DNA from: G963665925 sp963665925 | Lineage (GTDB): Bacteria; Bacillota; Clostridia; Peptostreptococcales; Acidaminobacteraceae | DNA length: 64,000 bases | Direction: 5' to 3' | Assembly (NCBI GenBank): GCA_963665925.1 | Contig: OY762511.1 | Location: forward strand, 806,001-870,000 | Shown here: positions 50,271-58,989 of the stretch, piece after piece | Position numbering within the stretch: the stretch's first letter is position 1 | Layout: the number at the start of each line of letters is the position of its first letter | Notes under the pieces: model-generated | What the model saw: only the letters and a program-made list of their open reading frames with translations | The model's database searches: none | What the model was told of the DNA's origin: nothing | Program-made: the position numbers and the translations under genes

Positions 50271-51635
50271 TTGATTTCAAATGCAAACATTAAAACCAAG
50301 GCAGCCCTGGAACTGCTGGGACTCCTTGTCCTAATAATCCTGTGGCCCCAGGCGACGAAAAACATCGCCTTTGATGTCATTGTCGATTTGCGCACTGCTA
50401 TTGCAACGGGCAACAGCAGTCTGCTCATTGGCGCCGCCATACAGAACTGCATGCTTTTCATGCTGCCCAGTTTTGCACTCTATATGGTCATTGAATCGGC
50501 CGGTCTCACCTTTTCAGGGAGATTTCTCCACAGCAAAGCCGATCAGATGCTCTTTGTCTCAGGCAGCTACTGCATCGTCCTGCTCATTATCAACAACCTT
50601 TATTACTATCCCATAGAGGTCATGACAGCTGCCCTTGGCATGGGTCTCACGCTGGTGCTTGTCCATATTTCAAGCTGCGAGAGTACAGCCCTGCTGCCAA
50701 AGGTCTTCATCAGCCTTCAGGTCTTCTTCCTCATACAGTGGATCAACATGATTCCTGAGCTTGCCAAGTTCAACATCGGTATGAATGACCTGTCCATCAG
50801 CCTGAAAATCGCCAGTCTGCACCTGGGCAGCAACCTGACCCAGCTGGCACTGGTCTACATGTCACCGCTGCTTATCTCATCCATGCTGACTACGGTGCTC
50901 ATCCGCCTCTATATTCAGAACCTCAAGGTTGCAGAGGAAAAGCACCATAAGGAAATGGCCTACGAGGAAATGCAGCAGCAGGTCATGAACAACCGCATTT
51001 ACCAGGAAATCAACGCCCTGGCCCATGACCTAAAAACACCGCTTGCAACCATTCAAGGCCTCATCAGCCTGCTTGTGCTTTCAAAGGACGTCACGAAAAT
51101 CGAGAGCTATGGCAACCGTATTGAATCCAGTATTTCAAAGATGTCAGATATGATTTCAAGCTTCCTCTACGGGGATGCCCGTGAGACCGTGACCGTGGAC
51201 CACCTGCTTCAGTATATTCGCGCGCAGGTTCCCGTCGACCAGGATGACATCATTCTGCAAGTCGACATTGAGCCGGCACTTCCACCGCTGGAAATCAACA
51301 AGATCCGTATGGCGCGCGCCCTGGTAAACCTGCTCGAAAACGCCATCCTCGTTCCCACGGATTCAGAAAAGAAGCGCATCGCGGTTCACGCCCAGTCGGA
51401 TACCACAGGTGTTCGCATCAGTATTTCTGACAATGGAACCGGTGTGAAAGAGGAAGACTTCGACAAGATATGGGATATTGGATACTCAGGCAAAAACACA
51501 TCAGGTCTTGGTCTGCCGTTTGCAAAACAGACGGTTCTTGAAAACAATGGTAGAATATATTTAGAGAGCATTTATGGAGAGGGGACTACCGTTCACGTGT
51601 GGTTGCCTGCCTCAAATAAAGGAGTTCAATCATGA
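50271..51635 (+). CDS. Membrane sensor histidine kinase
   Basis: A 454-aa histidine kinase. The N-terminal 215 residues hold about six or seven transmembrane helices with no large extracellular loop, no PAS and no HAMP domain. The dimerisation/phosphotransfer domain has His252 (NALAHDLKTPLATIQ), and the ATPase domain shows the N box (ALVNLLENAIL), G1 (DNGTGV) and G2 (GLGLPFAKQ). The start is TTG at 50271 with AGGTGA 4 nt upstream. Because it lacks its own sensory domain, the signal is likely delivered by the membrane-anchored SBP and DUF6305-like proteins encoded just before it. Its stop overlaps the response regulator start by 4 bp. Confidence 0.92.
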   Translation: MISNANIKTKAALELLGLLVLIILWPQATKNIAFDVIVDLRTAIATGNSSLLIGAAIQNCMLFMLPSFALYMVIESAGLTFSGRFLHSKADQMLFVSGSYCIVLLIINNLYYYPIEVMTAALGMGLTLVLVHISSCESTALLPKVFISLQVFFLIQWINMIPELAKFNIGMNDLSISLKIASLHLGSNLTQLALVYMSPLLISSMLTTVLIRLYIQNLKVAEEKHHKEMAYEEMQQQVMNNRIYQEINALAHDLKTPLATIQGLISLLVLSKDVTKIESYGNRIESSISKMSDMISSFLYGDARETVTVDHLLQYIRAQVPVDQDDIILQVDIEPALPPLEINKIRMARALVNLLENAILVPTDSEKKRIAVHAQSDTTGVRISISDNGTGVKEEDFDKIWDIGYSGKNTSGLGLPFAKQTVLENNGRIYLESIYGEGTTVHVWLPASNKGVQS

Positions 51636-52282
51636 AAAAAAACAGAATCTTAATTATTGACGACGACCCTGGCATTCAGTTTACCATCAGTGAAATATGC
51701 GCTTACAGCGGATATGATGCTGTTACTGTTTCCAGTGGCAGAGAAGGATTCGACCGCATTCAGAAGGAATCCTTTGATCTTGTGATCCTCGATTACAACA
51801 TGCCGGACTGGGATGGTCTTTTTACAACCAAAAAGATCAAGCAGGCTGTACCCGACCTGCCCATCCTCATTCTTACAGTTGACGAGCAGCAGGAGACGGC
51901 CGATAAGTTCATGGCTGCAGGCGCCAGTGACTTTTCCATCAAGCCCGTCAAGGCACCGGATTTGATTTCCCGCATCAAGGTCAATCTGCATATTGGGGAA
52001 ATTGAACGCAAAATGCAAAAGAAAAAGGAAGCTGTCTATATAGAAAAGGGCATTTCTCTTGCGACCATGCAGCTCATTACGGATTTTCTCGCCGAGCAGG
52101 ACCACGAGCTCACCTTCGAAGAGATATCATCCGGCGTTCAGCTGGCCTACCAGACCGTGCACCGCTATATCAAGTACCTTGAAAACAACAGTCTGATTGA
52201 GGTCGTTCCCGTTTACGGCAATCTGGGAAGACCTAAAAACACCTACAAGCTCATCGAGGGCTTTGACCTGCAAAAAATATAA
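51632..52282 (+). CDS. Response regulator, CitB/DcuR type
   Basis: A 216-aa two-component regulator. The receiver domain (1-120) has the acidic pair at 10-12, phospho-acceptor Asp54 (ILDYNMP), Thr82 (ILTVD) and Lys104 (SIKPVKAP). The C-terminal DNA-binding part (about 135-210) carries an HTH with FEEISSGVQLAYQTVHRYIKYLENN followed by GNLGRPKNTYKL, a pattern of CitB/DcuR/MalR-family regulators, which normally answer CitA-type carboxylate sensors. Here the partner kinase is of a different kind. Genes it controls are not evident; autoregulation or nearby peptide genes are possible. Confidence 0.93.
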   Translation: MKKNRILIIDDDPGIQFTISEICAYSGYDAVTVSSGREGFDRIQKESFDLVILDYNMPDWDGLFTTKKIKQAVPDLPILILTVDEQQETADKFMAAGASDFSIKPVKAPDLISRIKVNLHIGEIERKMQKKKEAVYIEKGISLATMQLITDFLAEQDHELTFEEISSGVQLAYQTVHRYIKYLENNSLIEVVPVYGNLGRPKNTYKLIEGFDLQKI

Positions 52283-52294
52283 TGATCACAACAT

Positions 52295-52352
52295 AAAAGA
52301 GCTGCGGCACGCACGAAGACTTCTCTTTCTTCATGCGTACCGCAGCCCTTTT
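52295..52352. terminator. Terminator between the response regulator and photolyase genes
   Basis: A long imperfect stem pairs AAAAG-GCTGCGG-ACGCA-GAAGA with TCTTC-TGCGT-CCGCAGC-CTTTT, with only single mismatches. It lies between convergent genes and works in both directions. Confidence 0.85.
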
Positions 52353-52371
52353 CAGTTTTTGCCGTTTATCT

Positions 52372-53739
52372 TCAGGTCCACCGCTCGACATAAGGCGCCA
52401 TGTCAAACTTCCGCTTGAGACCATTGCTGTTCATATATCGGAGTTTACCGAAAATCTCTCTTTCCTTCCAGGCCCTGTCGTGTTTTCCGAAGCACCAGGC
52501 AATGCCCGTGTAGCTGCATGGATCTCTGCCATCAATGAAATACTTGTTGTTGAGGTAGACTGCCGTTTCGTAAGCGGTTTTATAATCTTCAGACCATTCC
52601 AAGATTTTTTTGCACCAGTACATACGCATATAGGTGTGCATCTTTCCTGACTTCACCATTTCCTGCATGGACGCATTCCAGTATGGATCGTGGGTCATTG
52701 CCCCTTCCAGCTCCGCTCTTGAGTAAATGTATTCTCTTGGGTCGTGCATATGCAGGGCCATGGTTTCGTAGGCCCATCCGTAAGTCATTTCTTCAAACTT
52801 GTCATAGCCTGGATTGAAATGAACGAAGTTCACTGCCAGCTCTCTGCGCACGACCAGCTCCTCCAGAAAACCTTCCGCGCCTGCCCCCACCTCGGGGTTT
52901 TCAGCCACATAGTCATGCACTGCGCATACGATCTGGGCAGGGGCAATCTGTCCAAAGTGCAAATAGGGACTCATATTGGACATGTAATCATACTCGGGAT
53001 GATTTCTGAGTGGATAGTTCTTCAGCTTTTCCTCAAGAAAATGCTCGAGATGCCGTCGCGCTTCCTTATAGCCACCGCAGTAGTGGCCCGTTGCCCCCAC
53101 CGACGTGTCCAAATCAAGTATTTTGAGAAGTGCCTCAATATCAAGAGTCTTGTATCCGCTCACAGGCATCTCTATTTGAAAGGGAACCGCCGGGCTCTCA
53201 ATTTTCGGCATTTCGAGATAGTCCATCATCTGCCCCAGCAGCTTTGGGCGAATTGTACGCGCAGAGTACTCTTCCTTGTTTGAAGCGACTTCCACAGGCA
53301 CCACGACGTCCGATTCCACCTGATAAACCCCTATATGTCCTGTGGCCTTTACCAGTTCCAGGACATGGCTGCGCCACTGCTTCTGAATCCGCATATAGCC
53401 CGTATCCATTATGAGCTCACACGCATTTTCCAAAAGGGGGGCAATGGCCATATCAGGCTGTCCAATTCTCAGAACAAATCCAATTCCCAGAGTTTCTAGG
53501 GCCTGCACGGTTTCCTGCAAGCCTTCCAGCATGAACCGGTAATGACGTTCATTGGCCTCCGGATAGCCACCTGTCAGTCCGAAATATACAAGCACAGGCA
53601 GGTCCAAACGATTGGCCCTCTCAATGGCATGGGCCAGCGCATGGTTCCAAGCTACGCGCTGAGACGCTTGCATCCAGTACAGGACATATGTACCATGACC
53701 ACTTGTGTTACATAATTCTCGAACCCTATTCCTATTCAT
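52372..53739 (-). CDS. Class II CPD photolyase
   Basis: DNA photolyase, 455 aa, that uses FADH- and blue light to split cyclobutane pyrimidine dimers. The class II layout is clear: VLYWMQASQRVAWNHALAHAIERA at the N-terminus (antenna domain), and the FAD-binding C-terminal domain with SNMSPYLHFGQIAPAQI, RRELAVNFVHFNPGYDKFEEM, DPYWNASMQEMVKSGKMHTYMRMYWCKKILEW and the late GRDPCSYTGIAWCFGKHDRAW. The Trp-Lys class II electron path (SGKMHTYMRMYW) is present. The gene is monocistronic. A photolyase in a presumed anaerobe suggests surface or sediment exposure to light. Confidence 0.95.
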   Translation of the reverse strand: MNRNRVRELCNTSGHGTYVLYWMQASQRVAWNHALAHAIERANRLDLPVLVYFGLTGGYPEANERHYRFMLEGLQETVQALETLGIGFVLRIGQPDMAIAPLLENACELIMDTGYMRIQKQWRSHVLELVKATGHIGVYQVESDVVVPVEVASNKEEYSARTIRPKLLGQMMDYLEMPKIESPAVPFQIEMPVSGYKTLDIEALLKILDLDTSVGATGHYCGGYKEARRHLEHFLEEKLKNYPLRNHPEYDYMSNMSPYLHFGQIAPAQIVCAVHDYVAENPEVGAGAEGFLEELVVRRELAVNFVHFNPGYDKFEEMTYGWAYETMALHMHDPREYIYSRAELEGAMTHDPYWNASMQEMVKSGKMHTYMRMYWCKKILEWSEDYKTAYETAVYLNNKYFIDGRDPCSYTGIAWCFGKHDRAWKEREIFGKLRYMNSNGLKRKFDMAPYVERWT

Positions 53740-54365
53740 TCTTAACTCTCACCCATTCCTAAATCGATTCGACTATTTCAAAATCTGAACACTCGTCTTC
53801 TTATCATTAAACATACCACACCTGATGCATAATAATTAATAAAGTATTACGATATCCTAAAGATTTTTCAAATGCTAAAAACTTTAACAAAAGGTTTATA
53901 GAATATTAATATATGATTTTACTAGAACCACGTATTTTCAAGCGCTTTGACAAGTTAGTGCAACTTGATACATTTTCCCAGCATAATCCTGTTTAATTGT
54001 ATTAAAAGGAAAACGTAACCACCTTCTATTTCTCTTATCGTACGACTAAAATCAAACCCCTAACACATTTCCATTATCGCGATAAATTTGAATTAAAATA
54101 ATTTTTTAGGTGTGCCACTCAAAACACCATATGCTTTGGTTGTATGAGTATTTTCGAACACATTTGCCGGTTTCGACAGCTGTCGACACTTTGCATTAGT
54201 AAATTTCTGACAACACGGGTTTACGTTGTAACTTTAACTCGCTATAATGTGGGCGTAATCGAGTATATGGGATTAGGGAAATATTTTCAATAACTTATGG
54301 GGATATTATCGTTAAATATTTAACATCACAATTGTCTACTATCTGAAGATTGGGAGGCGTTAAAA
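53740..54365. other. Long AT-rich intergenic region upstream of the chemoreceptor
   Basis: 626 bp between divergent photolyase and chemoreceptor genes. I see no credible gene, tRNA or repeat. It contains a perfect palindrome CGACAGCTGTCG at 54175-54186, a TCGCGA near 54079 and the chemoreceptor promoter at 54220-54248. The rest is low-complexity AT-rich DNA. Confidence 0.5.
54220..54248 (+). promoter_or_regulatory. Promoter of the chemoreceptor gene
   Basis: TTTACG (54220-54225) and a perfect TATAAT (54243-54248) are 17 bp apart. This gives a leader of about 110 nt. No sigma-D-type flagellar promoter is apparent. Confidence 0.6.
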
Positions 54366-56366
54366 ATGGTTAAAAGTGTCAAATTCAAGCTTATGGCAGT
54401 GGTCATTCTGGTCATACTGCTCTCCATGTCCGCTCTGGAAAGCATCACATTGAACCAGTTTAAAAAATCTACCGAAGCATCTGTCAACGAAAGACTCGTA
54501 GAGGTGACTGCCCTAGTCAAGGAAGCCGTCAACGCGGAGCTTTCCAAAGCATACATACTGGCCAATACGGTCAATCAGTTCGATGATGTCAACGCGCTTG
54601 CAGCAGGAGATGCCGATCTGAAATCCAGTGTGCATTCACTCTTGCAGCATCAAATCACAGCATCAAATGGCCTCATTGAAACCATTATTATTACAGACAG
54701 TACAGGCAAAGCACTAACAACGAATGAAACAACCGCACCTCAGGTTTCTGTCAGCGACAGAGACTATTTTAAGGAAACCATGAGCTCTAAGGAAACTGTC
54801 ATCAGTCAAGTGCTCACTTCAAAGGGGACAGGCGAAAAAGTGGTTGCAGTCTGCACGCCCCTTGTCTCAGGAAATCGAGTTACCGGTACAGCGGTTCTAA
54901 CTGTCAAGCTTGGGGAAATCGTCAAGCACGTTGAGGAGATTAAGGTTTTTGAGGGCGGCTACGCCTATCTGTTCGACAAAAACGGCCTGATTATATCGCA
55001 TCCGGACAGCGCCCTCGAACTGACTTCAAACCTGAGTTCCTTCAATGCGCCTGAAATCGATGCCATGGTTGAATCAATCCGCAGCGGCAATGCTGGCGAG
55101 GCCTTCTACACGGTCGATGGTGTTGAAAAATACGTCCGCTTTGAACCGGTTGACGACTGGGGACTTGCTGTCACCGCCAACTATGATGACTACATGGCAA
55201 CCCATCACGAAGTCCAGCTCATGGTCCTCATGATGATGGCCATCACCATACTCGTCGCAATACTGCTCATTTACATATTTACAAATCACACAATCATCAA
55301 ACCGCTGAAGCACCTTCAAAACGAAATGGCTATTGCTGGAGAAGGCGATTTTTCAAGACAAGTCACCTTCACGGAACAAGATGAAATCGGTGAAATCGGT
55401 CGTGCCTTCACAGCCATGTCGGACAAACTCAAGCATTTGCTTCAGGAGGTCAATGTAAACAGCGCTCAAGTCACTTCATCAGCACAGGAACTCAGTGCAA
55501 CAGTGGAAGAAATCAACGCCCAAGTGCAGAATGTAACGACTGCGACGCAGGAAATTGCCGCTGGCATGGAAGAAACTTCAGCGGCCATTGAGCAGGTCAG
55601 CTCCTCTTCTGCGGAAATCATGGACTTTGCCTCTGTGCTTATGTCTGATGCACAGGCTGGAAACAGCAACGCCGAACAAATAGCCGAACGTGCAACAGCC
55701 ATGAAGGACAATGCTGTGCTTTCAAAAAATGAAGCCACTGACATTTACCGTAACAGACTTGAAGGCATTCAAGGCTCACTGGAGCGCGCTAAGGTCGTTG
55801 AAGAAATCATCGTCATGTCCGATACCATTCAAAAAATATCCGAGCAGACAAATCTGCTGGCCCTAAATGCTGCGATCGAGGCCGCTCGCGCAGGCGAACA
55901 CGGAAAAGGCTTCGCTGTCGTTGCAGAAGAAGTCCGCAAGCTTGCTGTTGAATCCAACTCGACTGTCGATAAGATCAACAAGCTGGTTCTCGAAGTCAAC
56001 GAGGCCTTCAATGATGTTGCAGAGAACTCACAAGGCCTGCTGGATTTCATCGATTCAAAGGTCATCGCCGATTACAACACCCTCGTGGAGACCGGAGAAC
56101 AGTACCTGGCAGACTCAGAGTTCGTAAGCACAACCATGCGCCAGTTCGACAAAAGAGCTTCAGAAATCAGCACCTCCATCACGCAGGTCAACGCATCCAT
56201 CGAAGCCGTCGCCAGTGCCATCGAAGAAGCTACAGCAAGCAGCCTTGAAATCACCAACAACGTCGAAGAGGTTTCCGGTGCTGTCGAGTCTGTCGCCAAT
56301 GTGTCGATCAACCAGGCCGAACTTGCAGAAAACCTGAACGAGCACGTGAATCGTTTTAAAGTTTAA
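54366..56366 (+). CDS. Methyl-accepting chemotaxis protein (dCache-HAMP-MA)
   Basis: Transmembrane chemoreceptor, 666 aa. TM1 is at about 10-30, a double Cache ligand domain at about 35-275 (YFKETMSSKETVISQVL, VFEGGYAYLFDKNGLIISHP are typical), TM2 at about 285-307, then HAMP (IIKPLKHLQNEMAIAGEGDFSRQV) and the long coiled-coil signalling domain with the invariant hairpin tip ISEQTNLLALNAAIEAARAGEHGKGFAVVAEEVRKLA (tip centre ALNAAIEAARAGE). dCache receptors usually bind amino acids or carboxylates. GGGAGG precedes the ATG. It heads a cluster with a Cys-rich PAS protein and a GGDEF/EAL protein, linking chemotaxis with c-di-GMP. Confidence 0.95.
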   Translation: MVKSVKFKLMAVVILVILLSMSALESITLNQFKKSTEASVNERLVEVTALVKEAVNAELSKAYILANTVNQFDDVNALAAGDADLKSSVHSLLQHQITASNGLIETIIITDSTGKALTTNETTAPQVSVSDRDYFKETMSSKETVISQVLTSKGTGEKVVAVCTPLVSGNRVTGTAVLTVKLGEIVKHVEEIKVFEGGYAYLFDKNGLIISHPDSALELTSNLSSFNAPEIDAMVESIRSGNAGEAFYTVDGVEKYVRFEPVDDWGLAVTANYDDYMATHHEVQLMVLMMMAITILVAILLIYIFTNHTIIKPLKHLQNEMAIAGEGDFSRQVTFTEQDEIGEIGRAFTAMSDKLKHLLQEVNVNSAQVTSSAQELSATVEEINAQVQNVTTATQEIAAGMEETSAAIEQVSSSSAEIMDFASVLMSDAQAGNSNAEQIAERATAMKDNAVLSKNEATDIYRNRLEGIQGSLERAKVVEEIIVMSDTIQKISEQTNLLALNAAIEAARAGEHGKGFAVVAEEVRKLAVESNSTVDKINKLVLEVNEAFNDVAENSQGLLDFIDSKVIADYNTLVETGEQYLADSEFVSTTMRQFDKRASEISTSITQVNASIEAVASAIEEATASSLEITNNVEEVSGAVESVANVSINQAELAENLNEHVNRFKV

Positions 56367-56384
56367 TTCATATGAGTTTTAAGG

Positions 56385-56414
56385 ATACGGGTAAGCCGAT
56401 GTGCTTACCCGTAT
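56385..56414 (+). terminator. Hairpin after the chemoreceptor gene
   Basis: ATACGGGTAAGC pairs perfectly with GCTTACCCGTAT across a 6-nt loop, 18 bp after the stop. It lacks a T-run, so it may be a partial terminator or processing site before the next gene. Confidence 0.5.
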
Positions 56415-56434
56415 ATCTAAATTGAGGTGAAACC

Positions 56435-56929
56435 ATGCTTTTTTCAAAACAATCAAAAGGCATCGATTGGGAGGCCATCCTGTCAGATTTTGATGCACTC
56501 GACACAAAAAAGAATGGGATTTTTATCGAGACAGACACACGGGACATTGTCTATTTTAACAGCCGTTTCCAGCGCATTTTCAATATCCAATCCGGGTCCA
56601 GCCACAGACTTTTTGGAAATCTGGCAAAGTGCCAGAATGTCTACGGTACAGACTCCCTCTGCGGCACGCGAAGACATTGTAACAATTGCAGACTCAAGAA
56701 CTCAATTGAAACCATTCCAATACTCAACGGCAACGAATGGGCGTTTCAGTTCAATCAAAAGTATGTCATTTCAGGTGTTCCAATGCAAAAGTGGTTTGAT
56801 GCAAATGCGCAGCGCATAAGAGTAAACCATCAAACCTATCTGATTATTGAACTTAAGGAACAGACACAGGCAATCCGAAACAAAATCAATCAGGAACTAA
56901 GGGTGCTGGAAGAAGCCATCCGTAATTGA
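56435..56929 (+). CDS. Small PAS-domain protein with cysteine cluster
   Basis: A 164-aa cytoplasmic protein consisting mainly of one PAS domain (GIFIETDTRDIVYFNSRFQRIFNI) in which a loop carries four cysteines: KCQNVYGTDSLCGTRRHCNNCRLKNS. The CGxxxxCxxCxLxxS arrangement resembles PAS domains in some sensory kinases and may bind a metal, an iron-sulfur centre or act as a thiol switch. No output domain is attached. The C-terminus is a short helix. Start: ATG with AGGTGAAACC upstream. It lies between the chemoreceptor and a PAS-GGDEF-EAL gene and may be a soluble redox input for either. Confidence 0.7.
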   Translation: MLFSKQSKGIDWEAILSDFDALDTKKNGIFIETDTRDIVYFNSRFQRIFNIQSGSSHRLFGNLAKCQNVYGTDSLCGTRRHCNNCRLKNSIETIPILNGNEWAFQFNQKYVISGVPMQKWFDANAQRIRVNHQTYLIIELKEQTQAIRNKINQELRVLEEAIRN

Positions 56930-56958
56930 GGTCTTCCAGCTGAATAAGCGGTGCTATC

Positions 56959-58950
56959 ATGAAAAATAACAATCACTCAAATATCTATACAAATACAGAT
57001 GAATTTCTCAGCATGCCCAAGGCAAGGTGGAACCCGGCAATGATTTATATCGTCTTCGGCTTGCTTTGGATCCTGCTTACAGACAGGGTCTTATTGACCT
57101 TTGCACCAAGCGTGACTGCATACATTCACCTTGAGACCATCAAGGGATTTACTTTTGTATTTCTGTCTGCCGCGCTCATCCATGGGCTTTCAAGCCTGAA
57201 CAACAGGCGCATCAAGCGTCTACACAAGGAGCTTGTCTCCAATTACAGCGCCCTCATAAACACGCATAGAGACCTGACCCATCAAAAGCATCTGGTGGAG
57301 GAAATATTCAACAGCAGCAACTCCCTGATTCTCGTCTGGACACTTTCCGGTGAAGTCGTCAATATGAACAGGCGATTTTCAGAGGTTTTCGGCTACGGTG
57401 ACGAAATCATAGGAAAAAACTGGCCCAGCCTTCTGGTTCCAGCTTCTGAAACCCATCGTATTCAAAGTCTCATTAACGAGCTTCGCGTCAACCACGAAGC
57501 CCTCGATACCGAAAACATCATCGTTGGCAAAAATGGCAGAGAATTTACCATTCAGTGGAACAATGCCATCATCGACGATCCCTTCAACGAAAGACTCATT
57601 GCTGTCTCGTTCGGCACAGATGTCACTTCTGAACGAGAGAAGGATCAAGCCATAGACAAGCTGATTTTCAACGACACCCTGACCTCTCTCGGGAGCAGAC
57701 AATCCTTTGAGAATGACCTCAACAAGTTCATTGAATACAATATGCCTTTTACGGTCTATATCATGGGCATTGACAATTTCAGGGCCATCAATGAAATCTA
57801 TGGCCATAAGATCGGCGACAGCTATCTGCAGCGTATTTCAAATGCCTTTTTAAAGCTGCCCAACTGCAAGACCTATCGTTTCAGCGGCGACGAGTTTGTC
57901 TTCCTTCAGGGCGAGCCTACATCCAACACAGGGATCTTCGTCGACCGCGTCCTAGGAATCCTTGGCAAGAAGCGACGTATTGAAAAATTTGTACTGTCTG
58001 CTACAGGCTGCATTGGTGCGACGCATTTTCCTGAACACGGACACGATTTCGAAACCCTCGTGCAGAATATGACCATTTCTCTTGAAAGGGCCAAATCTTC
58101 CGGCAAGAACCAGTGGGCAGAATTCGACTTCGCATTTAAGGAACAGCTGACCAATCAGAAATGTATCACTGACAGCATTGAGACAGCCATTGAATCCGGA
58201 AGCTTCACGCTCAATTTTCAACCGATATTCAGGGTGCACAGCCGGGATATCGAAAAGTTTGAAGTCCTTCTCAGATGGCCAAACATTCCGGTCAAGTCCA
58301 TGCATATTGGCCAGGTCATTGCACTTGCTGAGAAAACCGGTCAAATTCTCACCATAGACCGCTGGGTCATCAAGAAGTCCTTTGAATTCTTGAATCAGAA
58401 CCGTAGGATATGGGCTACTGCTGATAAAGTGCTTTCAATCAACATCTCTGCCCAGACCTTCCACTCGGATGATTTCATAGATTATTTGACAGAATCTGCT
58501 GATTTTTACGATGTCGATCCCAAATGCATCGAGCTTGAAATCACAGAGTATTCTCTGATTCGAGATTTGAAATACTCGAAGAAAATTCTCGACCAGCTTA
58601 AGGGCATCGGGTTCAAACTGAGTCTGGACGATTTTGGAACCGAGTACTCCTCGCTCAACTATTTACGGCAATTGCCTTTTGATACCCTTAAGATTGACAA
58701 GAGCTATATCGATGACATTACAGAATCCAAAGGGGTCAGTCACGTGATTATTGAGCATGTTGTCCATATGGCAAAGGCCATGTCCATCAATACCGTTGCC
58801 GAGGGCATCGAGCATGAATATCAGCGTGCGTTCCTTGACGAAATTCACTGTGAGTTTGGTCAGGGATATCTCATTTCACGCCCTCTAAACGGCGTCGACA
58901 CCCTCTCTCTGCTAAGAACCAATCTTGAATCAAGACAGGAAAGTGCTTAA
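56959..58950 (+). CDS. PAS-GGDEF-EAL c-di-GMP signalling protein
   Basis: A 663-aa protein with two N-terminal transmembrane helices (about 26-47 and 57-75), a PAS domain (about 110-230), a GGDEF-like domain (about 235-390) and an EAL domain (about 400-650). The cyclase loop is RFSGDEFVFL (SGDEF rather than GGDEF), so activity is doubtful. The phosphodiesterase motif is FEVLLRW (EVL in place of EAL), with the other catalytic residues kept: NISAQTF, ELEITEYSLI, DDFGTEYSSLNYLRQLPFDTLKIDKSYI and AEGIEHEYQ. It is thus probably a phosphodiesterase with a sensory GGDEF. It ends the chemoreceptor-PAS-GGDEF/EAL cluster, 29 bp after the PAS gene. Confidence 0.92.
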   Translation: MKNNNHSNIYTNTDEFLSMPKARWNPAMIYIVFGLLWILLTDRVLLTFAPSVTAYIHLETIKGFTFVFLSAALIHGLSSLNNRRIKRLHKELVSNYSALINTHRDLTHQKHLVEEIFNSSNSLILVWTLSGEVVNMNRRFSEVFGYGDEIIGKNWPSLLVPASETHRIQSLINELRVNHEALDTENIIVGKNGREFTIQWNNAIIDDPFNERLIAVSFGTDVTSEREKDQAIDKLIFNDTLTSLGSRQSFENDLNKFIEYNMPFTVYIMGIDNFRAINEIYGHKIGDSYLQRISNAFLKLPNCKTYRFSGDEFVFLQGEPTSNTGIFVDRVLGILGKKRRIEKFVLSATGCIGATHFPEHGHDFETLVQNMTISLERAKSSGKNQWAEFDFAFKEQLTNQKCITDSIETAIESGSFTLNFQPIFRVHSRDIEKFEVLLRWPNIPVKSMHIGQVIALAEKTGQILTIDRWVIKKSFEFLNQNRRIWATADKVLSINISAQTFHSDDFIDYLTESADFYDVDPKCIELEITEYSLIRDLKYSKKILDQLKGIGFKLSLDDFGTEYSSLNYLRQLPFDTLKIDKSYIDDITESKGVSHVIIEHVVHMAKAMSINTVAEGIEHEYQRAFLDEIHCEFGQGYLISRPLNGVDTLSLLRTNLESRQESA

Positions 58951-58959
58951 AGGCATACA

Positions 58960-58989
58960 AAAGGCACCTCATACCCACGAGGTGCCTTT
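58960..58989. terminator. Bidirectional terminator between the EAL and kinase genes
   Basis: AAAGGCACCTC pairs perfectly with GAGGTGCCTTT across an 8-nt loop. It overlaps the stop codon of the convergent kinase gene. Confidence 0.8.
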
